Positions 16,886 to 25,028 of a stretch of 64,000 bases of DNA are shown in pieces; position 1 is the stretch's first letter; every line of letters begins with the position of its first letter. The notes under the pieces are model-generated. The model saw only the letters and a list, made by a program, of their open reading frames with translations, did not search any database and was not told the DNA's origin. The stretch is from Sphingobacterium athyrii (lineage in GTDB: Bacteria > Bacteroidota > Bacteroidia > Sphingobacteriales > Sphingobacteriaceae), in contig NZ_QCXX01000008.1 of the NCBI RefSeq assembly GCF_003071065.1, positions 62,001 to 126,000 on the forward strand. Direction: 5' to 3'. The position numbers and the translations under genes are program-made.

Positions 16886-17620
16886 ATGAAAAAGTTTTTA
16901 GGCTATATCCTATCTATTATATTTTGGTTCTGTTTTGGCTTATCCCTGATTATATTTCATCCCATCCAATGGCTATGCCTAAAATTTGGTGGTTATGATG
17001 CGCATAAAAAAAGTGTTGACCTATTAAATGCATGTTTGGTTGCATCTTATTATACATTATTTAATAGGGTTACTTTTATCGATAACAAATCAATCCCTTT
17101 GGGACAACCGATTATTTTTGTTGCCAATCATCAAAGTACCTTTGACATCCCCCCACTGATCTATTTTCTGCGAAGATTTCATGGAAAATTTATCTCAAAA
17201 ATTGAATTAGCTAGTGGCATACCCAGTATTTCATTTAACCTAAAACATGGTGGGGCTGCTAATATTGATCGTAATGACCCCAAACAATCCATAGCTGAGA
17301 TCCTCAAACTTGCCAACAATATGAAAACAAAAAATTGGTCGGCCTTTATCTTTCCAGAAGGTACCCGATCAAAAACAGGTAAGATGAAAGCTTTTCACGT
17401 AGGTGGTATTGCAACATTATTAAAGAAAAACCCAAATGCATTGGTCGTCCCGATTGCGATAAAAGGATCCTACGAAATGGTGCAATATGGTATGTACCCA
17501 TTGACTCCTTTTTTACATATGACATGGGAGGTACTGGACCCTTTGGACACCGCGGATAAAAATATCGAGGAAATCGTAAAATTAGCGGAAGAAACGATTA
17601 AACGGAAAGTGGAAAATTAA
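16886..17620 (+). CDS. plsC: 1-acyl-sn-glycerol-3-phosphate acyltransferase
   Basis: A 244-residue membrane-bound acyltransferase making phosphatidic acid from lysophosphatidic acid. One N-terminal helix spans about 5-30. The catalytic HX4D motif is NHQSTFD at about 81-87, and the glycerol-phosphate binding FPEGTRSKTG motif is at about 156-165, with VPIAIKGS as the third conserved block. It ends 7 nt from the convergent GT2 gene with no hairpin between them. Confidence 0.93.
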   Translation: MKKFLGYILSIIFWFCFGLSLIIFHPIQWLCLKFGGYDAHKKSVDLLNACLVASYYTLFNRVTFIDNKSIPLGQPIIFVANHQSTFDIPPLIYFLRRFHGKFISKIELASGIPSISFNLKHGGAANIDRNDPKQSIAEILKLANNMKTKNWSAFIFPEGTRSKTGKMKAFHVGGIATLLKKNPNALVVPIAIKGSYEMVQYGMYPLTPFLHMTWEVLDPLDTADKNIEEIVKLAEETIKRKVEN

Positions 17621-17627
17621 AATAGTT

Positions 17628-18758
17628 TTATTTGACTTGCCTGCCCTTCCAATCGTATTTTCCAACATTCCCCAATATTCCGATATAAGCTAAGTATAGA
17701 ATATGGGCCAGACTCAATATCGGGAGATACCAAAGCAAAGTAGTACGTTTCGCAAAATTGGTTAAGGGCTGAATAAACAAAAACTCAACTGTTATTTTAA
17801 GGAGCAATGCAAAGAGGACAACCCCTCCAAGTGTCTTCACTCCTGTGACCGTAAGAATTGCTGCCACCAGCAATAGCACATTGAACAGCCAAATAGCAAT
17901 TCCCAAAGCAATGACACCTTTATTTTTATACTTGGTACTCTTGGATGCCCAACGTCTTCTTTGGCTAATAAATGACCCAAGATCAGGCTTGGCGTCCGTA
18001 TACACAATAGCATCCTCTGATTTACAAAAAGCAATCCGTTCGGGATACTTCTCAGCCACCTTATGCAAAAATAACTCATCGTCCCCCGAAGCAAGCTCAT
18101 CGATACCTTTAAACCCTCCCATTTGTTTAAATATATCTTTTCGATAAGCTAAATTTGCACCATTACAGGTCGTAGGTTTTCTATTACCAATACCCGCTGC
18201 ACCAAGACCTATGAGATACAGGAATTCCAAGGTCTGTAGTCGTTCAAAAAAACTCTTTTCCTCCGAGTATACGACTGGAGAAGACAATAAATAAGCATCT
18301 TCCTTTTCAAAGGTCCCGATCACGGTAGCCAGCCAATTTGGTCCCATTCGGCAGTCTGCATCTGTCGTTATAATAATCTCCCCCTTACAGCAATCAATCG
18401 CCCTTGAGATCGCCAGCTTCTTATAGGAATTCATCCGACCATTCTCATTTAGCTGAATCAACTTGACTCCACTTTCGATATATTCTTTAACAATCGCGGA
18501 GGTATTGTCATCCGAGTGGTCATCAATAATAATAAGTTCAAGAAGTTCACTCGGAAAATTTTGATTTAATATGGATGCTATCGTTCTCCGGATATTTAAT
18601 TCTTCATTGCGGGCTGCAATAATTACCGATACGGTTTTGGTAGAAATTAAGTTACTGTGAGGTGCCTGGATCGTAGCCCAACCTTTCCGCATCCATAATA
18701 CGAGGATAGCGTACACACAGGCAAAACTGATCAATAAATAGCTAAGAATTTGTATCAC
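17628..18758 (-). CDS. membrane-bound family 2 glycosyltransferase
   Basis: A 376-residue processive-type GT2. An N-terminal helix lies at about 3-22. The GT-A domain has SVIIAARNEELNIRRTIASI (about 43-62), the Asp of LIIIDDHSDD, the DxD-like TTDADCRMG, then ELASGDDELFLHK and a QRRRWASK motif (Q/RxxRW) of processive enzymes. Three to four helices close the C-terminus (about 275-370). It probably transfers sugar to a lipid or polymer at the cytoplasmic membrane. It overlaps the upstream flippase-like gene by 17 nt, which suggests a coupled synthesis-and-flipping unit. Confidence 0.9.
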   Translation of the reverse strand: MIQILSYLLISFACVYAILVLWMRKGWATIQAPHSNLISTKTVSVIIAARNEELNIRRTIASILNQNFPSELLELIIIDDHSDDNTSAIVKEYIESGVKLIQLNENGRMNSYKKLAISRAIDCCKGEIIITTDADCRMGPNWLATVIGTFEKEDAYLLSSPVVYSEEKSFFERLQTLEFLYLIGLGAAGIGNRKPTTCNGANLAYRKDIFKQMGGFKGIDELASGDDELFLHKVAEKYPERIAFCKSEDAIVYTDAKPDLGSFISQRRRWASKSTKYKNKGVIALGIAIWLFNVLLLVAAILTVTGVKTLGGVVLFALLLKITVEFLFIQPLTNFAKRTTLLWYLPILSLAHILYLAYIGILGNVGKYDWKGRQVK

Positions 18759-19737
18759 CGAAAAAATTTATCTTAAAAACAAAAATAGAACCAAATATTG
18801 CAGGAAGAATTAAATTGACAAACCAAATACATGATACAATAGCCATCACCGCAATCTCCTGTGTTGTAATATAGCTATAAAGATTACTTGCCACAAAACT
18901 CCGCACACTAAAATCAAAAATATCCAAGGTAGGTAGTGCTGCCTGGACGAAAAAGAGGATAAAAATCATCAAGATCATGGATAAAAGAGGCAACTCAGGC
19001 AAAGTCAATTTCATCAAAATAATATATTGTGAGGTAAAAATGATGAATCTAGCCAATGAATTTAGCAAAACAATGCAGAGCTCACGTGCAGAATAATGTT
19101 CAAGGACTTCAAAAAAAGGCTTGATTTTCGTCAAAAACTTAATTCGACCCACAAGCATATCCACCCATCGCACATTAAAATACAATATCACAAACCCGAC
19201 AGCATAAATAATAGCCAACAACCAAACCCCAAATTGAACAGATAATGGCGTAGATAAGAACTTACAGAGAAACCAGGCGATGCTCAGTGATCCTGCGACA
19301 CTTGTCAGTACCAGTTGGGCAAATAACCCAACCCCCATGGCGACAGCTCCCTTAGCTCTATTTTGGGGTTTCAGAAATAACACCCTTCCACCATATTCGC
19401 CAATCCTATTCGGGGTAAAAATCGCCCATGTAAGTCCACAAAAAACGGATTGAAATGCCTTCCAAAAAGATATTCGCTCCAGTTTGGATGCAAGATAGCG
19501 CCATTTGACAACCTCCAGAAGCCAGTTTACAAGCATTAAAACAACAATTAAAATCAGCGTCCATACAACAGAATGTTGCTCCAATCCAGTGATTAGCGTC
19601 TTAAACTTATCGATATTGCTCTTATCAGACACCTTGGTAATAATATACCATGTCGCAAGTGCAAAAACCAGTATCTTTAATAAAAGACTGATGTATTTTT
19701 TTTGTCTCCCGGTCAACTTTTGATAATTAGAGAGCAA
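18742..19737 (-). CDS. lysylphosphatidylglycerol synthase TM region/UPF0104 membrane protein
   Basis: A 331-residue protein with about eight helices. It has the same family hallmarks as the protein at 12291, in weaker form: VFCGLTWAIFTPNRIGEYGGRVLFLK (N/P..GE.ggr.) and, at the C-terminus, QAALPTLDIFDFSVR, where the usual PxxxGGLGxRE is strongly altered. It probably works in lipid or glycolipid transport across the inner membrane, most likely with the GT2 whose gene overlaps its end by 17 nt. The 73-bp gap to ruvC holds divergent starts. Confidence 0.8.
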   Translation of the reverse strand: MLSNYQKLTGRQKKYISLLLKILVFALATWYIITKVSDKSNIDKFKTLITGLEQHSVVWTLILIVVLMLVNWLLEVVKWRYLASKLERISFWKAFQSVFCGLTWAIFTPNRIGEYGGRVLFLKPQNRAKGAVAMGVGLFAQLVLTSVAGSLSIAWFLCKFLSTPLSVQFGVWLLAIIYAVGFVILYFNVRWVDMLVGRIKFLTKIKPFFEVLEHYSARELCIVLLNSLARFIIFTSQYIILMKLTLPELPLLSMILMIFILFFVQAALPTLDIFDFSVRSFVASNLYSYITTQEIAVMAIVSCIWFVNLILPAIFGSIFVFKINFFGDTNS

Positions 19738-19816
19738 TGTTACTAAATTTTGTCCAAATGATTAAGTTTTGTACACATCAATCCACTTATAAAGAGCAAA
19801 ATTTGTAATATTGTAC

Positions 19817-20383
19817 ATGCAGAAGGAAAAGGCGAAAGAAAGAATCATTCTAGGGATAGACCCCGGTACGGTCGTGCTTGGATACGGAATTATTAGAGAA
19901 GTCGGCAATACCATATCCCTTATTTCAATGGGTGTGATCAAAATGGGGCATCTCGATGACCATGCCTTAAAACTGCAACGCATCTTCAAAAAGACCTCTG
20001 CATTAATGCAAGAATATAATCCGGATTGCGTTGCGCTAGAGTCACCCTTCTACGGCAAAAATATTCAAGTGATGCTCAAACTCGGGCGGGCGCAGGGCGT
20101 TGCCATGGCAGCAGCACTGGCACAGGATATTCCGATCTTTGAATATTCACCCAGAAAAATAAAGCAATCCGTCACCGGAAATGGAAATGCTACGAAAGAA
20201 CAGGTTTCTGCCATGCTCAAAAACCTATTAAAGTTTGAAGAAACGCCCCAATTTCTAGATGCGACAGATGGGCTGGCCATTGCGGTCTGCCATTCATTTC
20301 AAAAAAACAGCAGCACTGGCAACGGAAAATCCTATTCAGGCTGGTCCTCTTTTATCAAAGACAATAAAGACCGAATCAAATAA
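19817..20383 (+). CDS. ruvC: crossover junction endodeoxyribonuclease RuvC
   Basis: A 188-residue Holliday-junction resolvase that cuts recombination intermediates with RuvAB. Catalytic acids appear in order: the Asp in ILGIDPGTVVLGYG, the Glu in VALESPFYGKN, and Asp residues in FLDATDGLAIAVCH. K-rich substrate loops (SPRKIKQSVTGNGNATKEQV) are present. The ATG at 19817 is preferred over the TTG two codons upstream. The stop codon is directly adjacent to the stop codon of the convergent gene at 20384, with no spacer. Confidence 0.97.
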   Translation: MQKEKAKERIILGIDPGTVVLGYGIIREVGNTISLISMGVIKMGHLDDHALKLQRIFKKTSALMQEYNPDCVALESPFYGKNIQVMLKLGRAQGVAMAAALAQDIPIFEYSPRKIKQSVTGNGNATKEQVSAMLKNLLKFEETPQFLDATDGLAIAVCHSFQKNSSTGNGKSYSGWSSFIKDNKDRIK

Positions 20384-21463
20384 TTACATCTGCACCTGTC
20401 GAATCACATTTTTCACATTTAATTCGACAATATCAGTCATTGTCTTACATTTCAAGTAAGAATTATTTTGGTAAAACTCCGCATAACCTTCGCGCAGTTG
20501 TTTTATGTTTTCGGGCGTTGAAAGGATCTGAGTCTGCGAAGCGTCCCGAAGATCAGCAATGCGGTGCCGTTCGCTCCGCACCCTATGCACGATCGAAGAA
20601 CGTTCCTCCTGTTGATATTGCTGCACCGTTTTTTCTGTCAAATGCTCCATGGCAAGCTTGACATATGGATAGTTCTCTTTAAAGAACTGTGGCATATATA
20701 CTTTCGGATTTCCCTCATAAAACTGCTGGTCAAAATCAATGGCCCTGATCCTAAACTGAAAGTCATCGAAATCAGGTGTAATCTGCATAACAAAATTATA
20801 GGCACGCATATCTCCCAGCAGCGTGATAATACAACGTTCGTTAAACTTGACGAATTCCTTCGAAATCCGTGTCAGGTTGTAATCAGGCGTAAACATTCGG
20901 GTTTGCGAAAATATATCACCGGGAATACCAACAATATGCTCCTCAACCAAAGTGTCCTGATCCACCATATAGTTGACCTGATTGGGAGATAGTATTTCCT
21001 CAAGCTCTAAGCCGTATATCCGTGATGCATCTGCCTGCTTGATATAAAAATAATCGTAGACGTCATTCAGCCGGTTTACAATACGAATACGAAAAGGCCT
21101 CGTATTACCAAAACCGCAATACTCCACGCGGTCGATATATTTGTGCTGTACAATCCGTGTATTACCAGAAGCTTTGAGCTTAGCATAAATTACTTTTAAC
21201 CCGTCATACAACTGATCAATGAGATATTGAGGATACAGTGGAGTTTCCCAAAAAGTATCATGACCAAATTTATCCATGACTGGTACCGTCTCTGTAAAAT
21301 TCAATAGATCCTTATAACCAATGGGCAATTTCTCATCCCGTTGATATAACCTAAGATATTTATGGAGCCCTTCCCCTACCTCAAAAATCGGCTTCTTCCT
21401 CGAAATCTTTACATCTTGAACTTCTTCCATCTTTATTTTAGTATTGAGACCTTGCTCTGACAT
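20384..21463 (-). CDS. uncharacterised protein with kinase-like catalytic motifs
   Basis: A 359-residue soluble protein with no assigned family that I recognise. Three spaced features recall the protein-kinase-like/APH/HipA fold. A Lys lies in a strand, YFYIKQ (K142), followed by an acidic helix GLELEEIL (about 151-158). The segment LGDMRAYNFVM has D218 and N223 in the D-x4-N spacing of the catalytic loop. AIDFDQQ (D243-F-D245) sits where a metal-binding Asp would be expected. The C-terminal 100 residues are helical and charged. The gene ends exactly next to ruvC's stop. The kinase idea is inference from motif spacing, not from a database match. Confidence 0.55.
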   Translation of the reverse strand: MSEQGLNTKIKMEEVQDVKISRKKPIFEVGEGLHKYLRLYQRDEKLPIGYKDLLNFTETVPVMDKFGHDTFWETPLYPQYLIDQLYDGLKVIYAKLKASGNTRIVQHKYIDRVEYCGFGNTRPFRIRIVNRLNDVYDYFYIKQADASRIYGLELEEILSPNQVNYMVDQDTLVEEHIVGIPGDIFSQTRMFTPDYNLTRISKEFVKFNERCIITLLGDMRAYNFVMQITPDFDDFQFRIRAIDFDQQFYEGNPKVYMPQFFKENYPYVKLAMEHLTEKTVQQYQQEERSSIVHRVRSERHRIADLRDASQTQILSTPENIKQLREGYAEFYQNNSYLKCKTMTDIVELNVKNVIRQVQM

Positions 21464-21699
21464 GCCCTACAGTTTACTTATTTTACCTTTGATCTTCGTA
21501 ACACCGTATGAGATCCTTAATCACAGGATCCTCTTATTTCCACCCAACTTTAATAACAAGATAACGAAAGAATCCGATAACCTTACAATAAAATCACCTC
21601 TAAAACAATTATAAGCACTTTCAATCAAAAACATACAACATTATCAATATCAATAAGTATTTTTTATTAAATTTACATCTATAAACCGAAAATTCTTAG

Positions 21700-21707
21700 T
21701 AATTTTG
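21700..21707 (+). promoter_or_regulatory. putative -7 box of the Lrp-type regulator
   Basis: TAATTTTG fits TAnnTTTG and ends 49 nt before the ATG at 21757. The rest of the 293-bp gap (21464-21756) is AT-rich and shows no other feature that I can support. Confidence 0.4.
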
Positions 21708-21756
21708 AAATAAATTTAATTATTTTAGCAATTGGTCAGATTTTAATGTATGACCG

Positions 21757-22257
21757 ATGAATGAAACACAAAACCCATTGTTAATGGAAAATCAATATGC
21801 AAACTATGATCTAGACAATTTGGATATCCAAATCCTGTCTATTCTAATGAACGATGCTTCTATTCCTTATACCGAGATTGCAAAAAAGCTAATCGTATCA
21901 GGTGGTACCATCCACGTTAGAATGAAGAAGATGGAAGAGTTAGGTATCATTAGAGGTTCAAATCTTATTATCAATCCCCAAAAAGTTGGATTTGACATCA
22001 CTGCCTTTCTCGGTATTTATCTAGAAAAAGGTTCACAATATGCAGATGCGGTAGATAAGTTGAAAGAAATCAAAGAAGTGGTTGAGTTACATTATTGTAC
22101 CGGCCAATACAGTATTTTTGCAAAAATTATCTGTAGGGACACTGTCCACCTCAGAAAAGTATTGAACGAAGATATCCAATCCGTGCCCGGAATTCAGCGT
22201 ACAGAAACGATTATCTCCCTTGAAGAAAGTATTAAGCGTCAGATCAGCTTAGTCTAG
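21757..22257 (+). CDS. Lrp/AsnC family transcriptional regulator
   Basis: A 166-residue regulator. The N-terminal HTH is at about 20-65 (LDIQILSILMNDASIPYTEI, KLIVSGGTIHVRMKKMEELG), and the RAM effector-binding domain at about 80-160 (FLGIYLEKGSQYADAV, VVELHYCTGQYSIFAKI). It probably binds an amino acid and acts as an oligomer. It is convergent with the arginine operon, sharing its terminator. It is a candidate but unproven regulator of that operon. An internal ATG at residue 10 is an alternative start. Confidence 0.93.
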   Translation: MNETQNPLLMENQYANYDLDNLDIQILSILMNDASIPYTEIAKKLIVSGGTIHVRMKKMEELGIIRGSNLIINPQKVGFDITAFLGIYLEKGSQYADAVDKLKEIKEVVELHYCTGQYSIFAKIICRDTVHLRKVLNEDIQSVPGIQRTETIISLEESIKRQISLV

Positions 22258-22260
22258 TAT

Positions 22261-22293
22261 AAAAAAAGCTTCCAACAGTTGGAAGCTTTTTTT
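22261..22293. terminator. shared bidirectional terminator of the Lrp gene and the arg operon
   Basis: A perfect inverted repeat, aaaaaaagcttccaac facing gttggaagcttttttt, gives a strong stem with A and T tracts on both sides. It begins 3 nt after the regulator's stop and touches the stop of argE, so both convergent transcripts end here. Confidence 0.92.
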
Positions 22294-23356
22294 ATACTAT
22301 CTCTTGTAGCATAGCCACATACAAATCTATTCCTTCCCGAATTTCATTAATATAAATAAATTCATCAGCCATATGCGATCTTGCACTGTCTCCGGGCCCC
22401 AGTTTCAAAGAAGGTACCGGAATAAGCGCCTGATCACTCATCGTCGGAGATCCATATAGCTTACGACCAAGTTTTATTCCTGCCTGAACGATAGGATGTT
22501 CCTCCGGAATAGCTGATGATTTCAAACGAGTAGATCGAGCCGAAACTTCCGAAGTAACATGAGATTTGATGATCGCCAGTGTTTCTTCATTTGTATAAGC
22601 ATCAGTTGTCCGTACATCGACCACAAAACTACAATTGGCCGGCACTACATTATGTTGCGATCCTGCTTGAATCATTGTCACGGACATTTTTATCGGGCCT
22701 AAGGTAGTTGATGTTTTTTCAAAAGCATAGTCCTTAAACCACTGAATATCTTTAATTGCTTTATAAATAGCATTGTCACCCTCATTACGAGCAGCATGGC
22801 CCGCTACCCCTATTGCATTGCAGTCCAATACCATCAGACCTTTTTCGGCGACAGCTAAATCCAGCAGTGTCGGTTCGCCAACAATTGCAAAATCAATAGG
22901 TCCGATATCCTCCAGGACGGACTCAATCCCGTTTCTTCCCGATATTTCCTCCTCGGCACTCGCCACTAGACAAAAATTGTATTTTAAGTCCTTCTCGTCA
23001 TAAAAATACAAGAAAGTGGCGATCAACGACACCAGACATCCGCCCGCATCGTTACTTCCTAAACCGTACAGTTTCCCGTCCTCCTCAGAAGGTGCCAATG
23101 GATCACGAGTATACCCCGGATTGGCTTTTACCGTATCATGGTGCGAATTAAGCAGAATAGTCGGTTTATCTAGTGCGTACTGTTTGTTGTATACCCAAAC
23201 ATTATTCCCCTTTCTAAAGGTTTTAATGAGCCTTTCTTTGAAAAATGCCTCAATCAGGTCAGCTGTCAGGACCTCCTCCCGACTTAAGGAAGAAAGCGCG
23301 ATCAACTGTTTCAATAAAGCTAAGCTATCTTTGAATAAGCTCTCCTTATCCTTCAT
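22292..23356 (-). CDS. argE: M20 family deacylase of the arginine pathway
   Basis: A 354-residue M20 metallopeptidase-type deacylase. The metal ligands follow the family order: NSHHDTV (His/Asp, about 72-78), GLGSNDAGG (bridging Asp), ASAEEEISGRNG (catalytic Glu pair, about 133-144), and later GEPTLLD and the C-terminal SHMAD. In this pathway it most likely removes the acyl group from N-acylcitrulline made by the ArgF' enzyme, rather than from acetylornithine, giving citrulline. Its start overlaps proC by 11 nt; it is the last gene of argD-argF'-argB-proC-argE. Confidence 0.88.
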   Translation of the reverse strand: MKDKESLFKDSLALLKQLIALSSLSREEVLTADLIEAFFKERLIKTFRKGNNVWVYNKQYALDKPTILLNSHHDTVKANPGYTRDPLAPSEEDGKLYGLGSNDAGGCLVSLIATFLYFYDEKDLKYNFCLVASAEEEISGRNGIESVLEDIGPIDFAIVGEPTLLDLAVAEKGLMVLDCNAIGVAGHAARNEGDNAIYKAIKDIQWFKDYAFEKTSTTLGPIKMSVTMIQAGSQHNVVPANCSFVVDVRTTDAYTNEETLAIIKSHVTSEVSARSTRLKSSAIPEEHPIVQAGIKLGRKLYGSPTMSDQALIPVPSLKLGPGDSARSHMADEFIYINEIREGIDLYVAMLQEIV

Positions 23357-24152
23357 GATATAGTCCTCCTGCTTTATCGGCAGACAATTTTATTCCTTTG
23401 ATAAATGCCGAACTAAAACCATGATGTTCCATTTCATTCAATCCAGCTATGGTACACCCTTTCGGTGAAGTTACCTTATCGATCTCGCCCTCAGGATGCG
23501 CATTCGTATGCAATAATAAATCTGCGGCACCTTTAGCCGTCTGCACAGCCATTTTTAAGGCATCATGTGCATGGAAACCAATCTCAACTCCACCCTGTGA
23601 TGCCGCTCGTATAGCCCGTAAGAAAAAAGCTATTCCACAGGCACACAAGGCTGTTGCCGAAGTCATCAGATCTTCATTTATAATGACTACCGAACCAACG
23701 GTCTCAAACATCTTTTCTACCTCAGCTAGACTACCTTCCGAAGCATTATCACTCGCAATACAAGTCATCGACTGAGCGATGGCAATAGCCGTATTTGGCA
23801 TCGCACGTACGACCGTCGCATCATCACCCAATACGGCTCTCAGGTCAGCACAGGAAACACCAGATACAATGGAAACAAAAATCTGGTTTTTCTTATCTAT
23901 TTCGGGAGCGACTTCAACCAATACCTTTTTTAGCTGCTGCGGTAATATGGCGAATACAATAATATCAGCACCTTTAACAGCAGCTTTATTATCATTACTT
24001 ACCGAAAATCCCTGGCTTGCTTCCTCAGCCAAAGCATTCAGATTTCTGCGGGTCAATGTAATATCGGCAGCACTGGCGAACTCGCTTTTAACAAGCCCTT
24101 TCGCCAAGGAAAGACCGATATTGCCACTTCCGATGATAGTGACCTTTTTCAT
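23346..24152 (-). CDS. proC: pyrroline-5-carboxylate reductase
   Basis: A 268-residue enzyme reducing pyrroline-5-carboxylate to proline. The dinucleotide motif IIGSGNIGLSLAKGLV is at about 5-20. Conserved blocks are ILPQQLKKVL, VSGVSCADLRAVLG, VVRAMPNTAIAI (the family's R.MPN) and SPKGCTIAGLNEMEHHG at the C-terminus (SPGG.T..gl..le type). It is embedded in the arginine operon, 26 nt after argB and overlapping argE. Since ornithine and glutamate semialdehyde chemistry link the two pathways, coregulation of proline and arginine synthesis is plausible. Confidence 0.92.
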   Translation of the reverse strand: MKKVTIIGSGNIGLSLAKGLVKSEFASAADITLTRRNLNALAEEASQGFSVSNDNKAAVKGADIIVFAILPQQLKKVLVEVAPEIDKKNQIFVSIVSGVSCADLRAVLGDDATVVRAMPNTAIAIAQSMTCIASDNASEGSLAEVEKMFETVGSVVIINEDLMTSATALCACGIAFFLRAIRAASQGGVEIGFHAHDALKMAVQTAKGAADLLLHTNAHPEGEIDKVTSPKGCTIAGLNEMEHHGFSSAFIKGIKLSADKAGGLYHEG

Positions 24153-24178
24153 AGTTGGGTTTAGATTAGATTACATGA

Positions 24179-24976
24179 TTATTTTAATGTCAAACAGGTA
24201 CCGAACTGCCCCTGTTGAAACAAGTGCAAATTATTGGCATGACCAATATATACCTCCTGAACACCTTTATTTATCGCATTAAATGCATTTTGCAATTTTG
24301 GAATCATACCATCATTGACAATGCCCGATTCTTTAAGATATTCAAATTCATCAGATTTAATCGTTGGTATCACCGAATTTTCATCGGTCACATCACGTAA
24401 TACTCCATTTTTCTCGAAGCAGTAAACCAACGAAGTCTCATACAGGGACGACAAAGAGACCGCTAAAGAAGATGCAATGGTATCCGCATTGGTATTGAGC
24501 AGCTGCCCTAAACCATTATGCGTAATGGCAGAGAATACCGGAACAAAGCCTGCTTCCAGGAATTTTTTTATTGCCAATGTATTCACAGAATCATGCAATA
24601 AATCTCCAACAAAACCATAGTCAATATCTTTGACAGGTCTCTTTATAGCCTTAATTACATCACCATCAGCCCCTGTCAAGCCAACAGCATCACATTTTAG
24701 TTTTTGTAATTTGGCAACGATGGTCTTATTTGTCAATCCAGCATACACCATCGTCACAATACGCAGCATATTTTCATCTGTCACTCTGCGGCCATCAACC
24801 ATTTGCGCTTGTAGACCAAGCTCACTTGCAAGACGTGTCGCAATTTTGCCACCGCCATGCACGAGGATTTTCTTCCCTGACAGTGCGGAAAATTTCTCTA
24901 AAAAAGAATCTAAAAGACCCTCATCGTCGATAATATTTCCTCCAATTTTTATAATATTTAATACACTATTAGCCAT
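24179..24976 (-). CDS. argB: N-acylglutamate kinase
   Basis: A 265-residue amino-acid kinase. It phosphorylates N-acetyl- or, here, probably N-succinyl-glutamate. Visible motifs are IIKIGGNIID (Lys, about 6-15), KKILVHGGGKIATRLASELG (the GGG nucleotide/substrate loop), MVDGRRVTDENML, and GLTGADGDVIKA. The ATG at 24976 (MANSVLN) is chosen because the 14-codon upstream extension lacks family similarity. It sits 52 nt downstream of argF' and 26 nt upstream of proC. Confidence 0.92.
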   Translation of the reverse strand: MANSVLNIIKIGGNIIDDEGLLDSFLEKFSALSGKKILVHGGGKIATRLASELGLQAQMVDGRRVTDENMLRIVTMVYAGLTNKTIVAKLQKLKCDAVGLTGADGDVIKAIKRPVKDIDYGFVGDLLHDSVNTLAIKKFLEAGFVPVFSAITHNGLGQLLNTNADTIASSLAVSLSSLYETSLVYCFEKNGVLRDVTDENSVIPTIKSDEFEYLKESGIVNDGMIPKLQNAFNAINKGVQEVYIGHANNLHLFQQGQFGTCLTLK

Positions 24977-25028
24977 TACGCAACTTTTCCCAAATAAAAA
25001 TAGTTTCTCAATAATCAAAAGACCGATC

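Noticed and set aside
23016..24282. long plus-strand frames opposite argE and proC
   Set aside because: They are antisense shadows; the minus-strand proteins carry complete family motifs.
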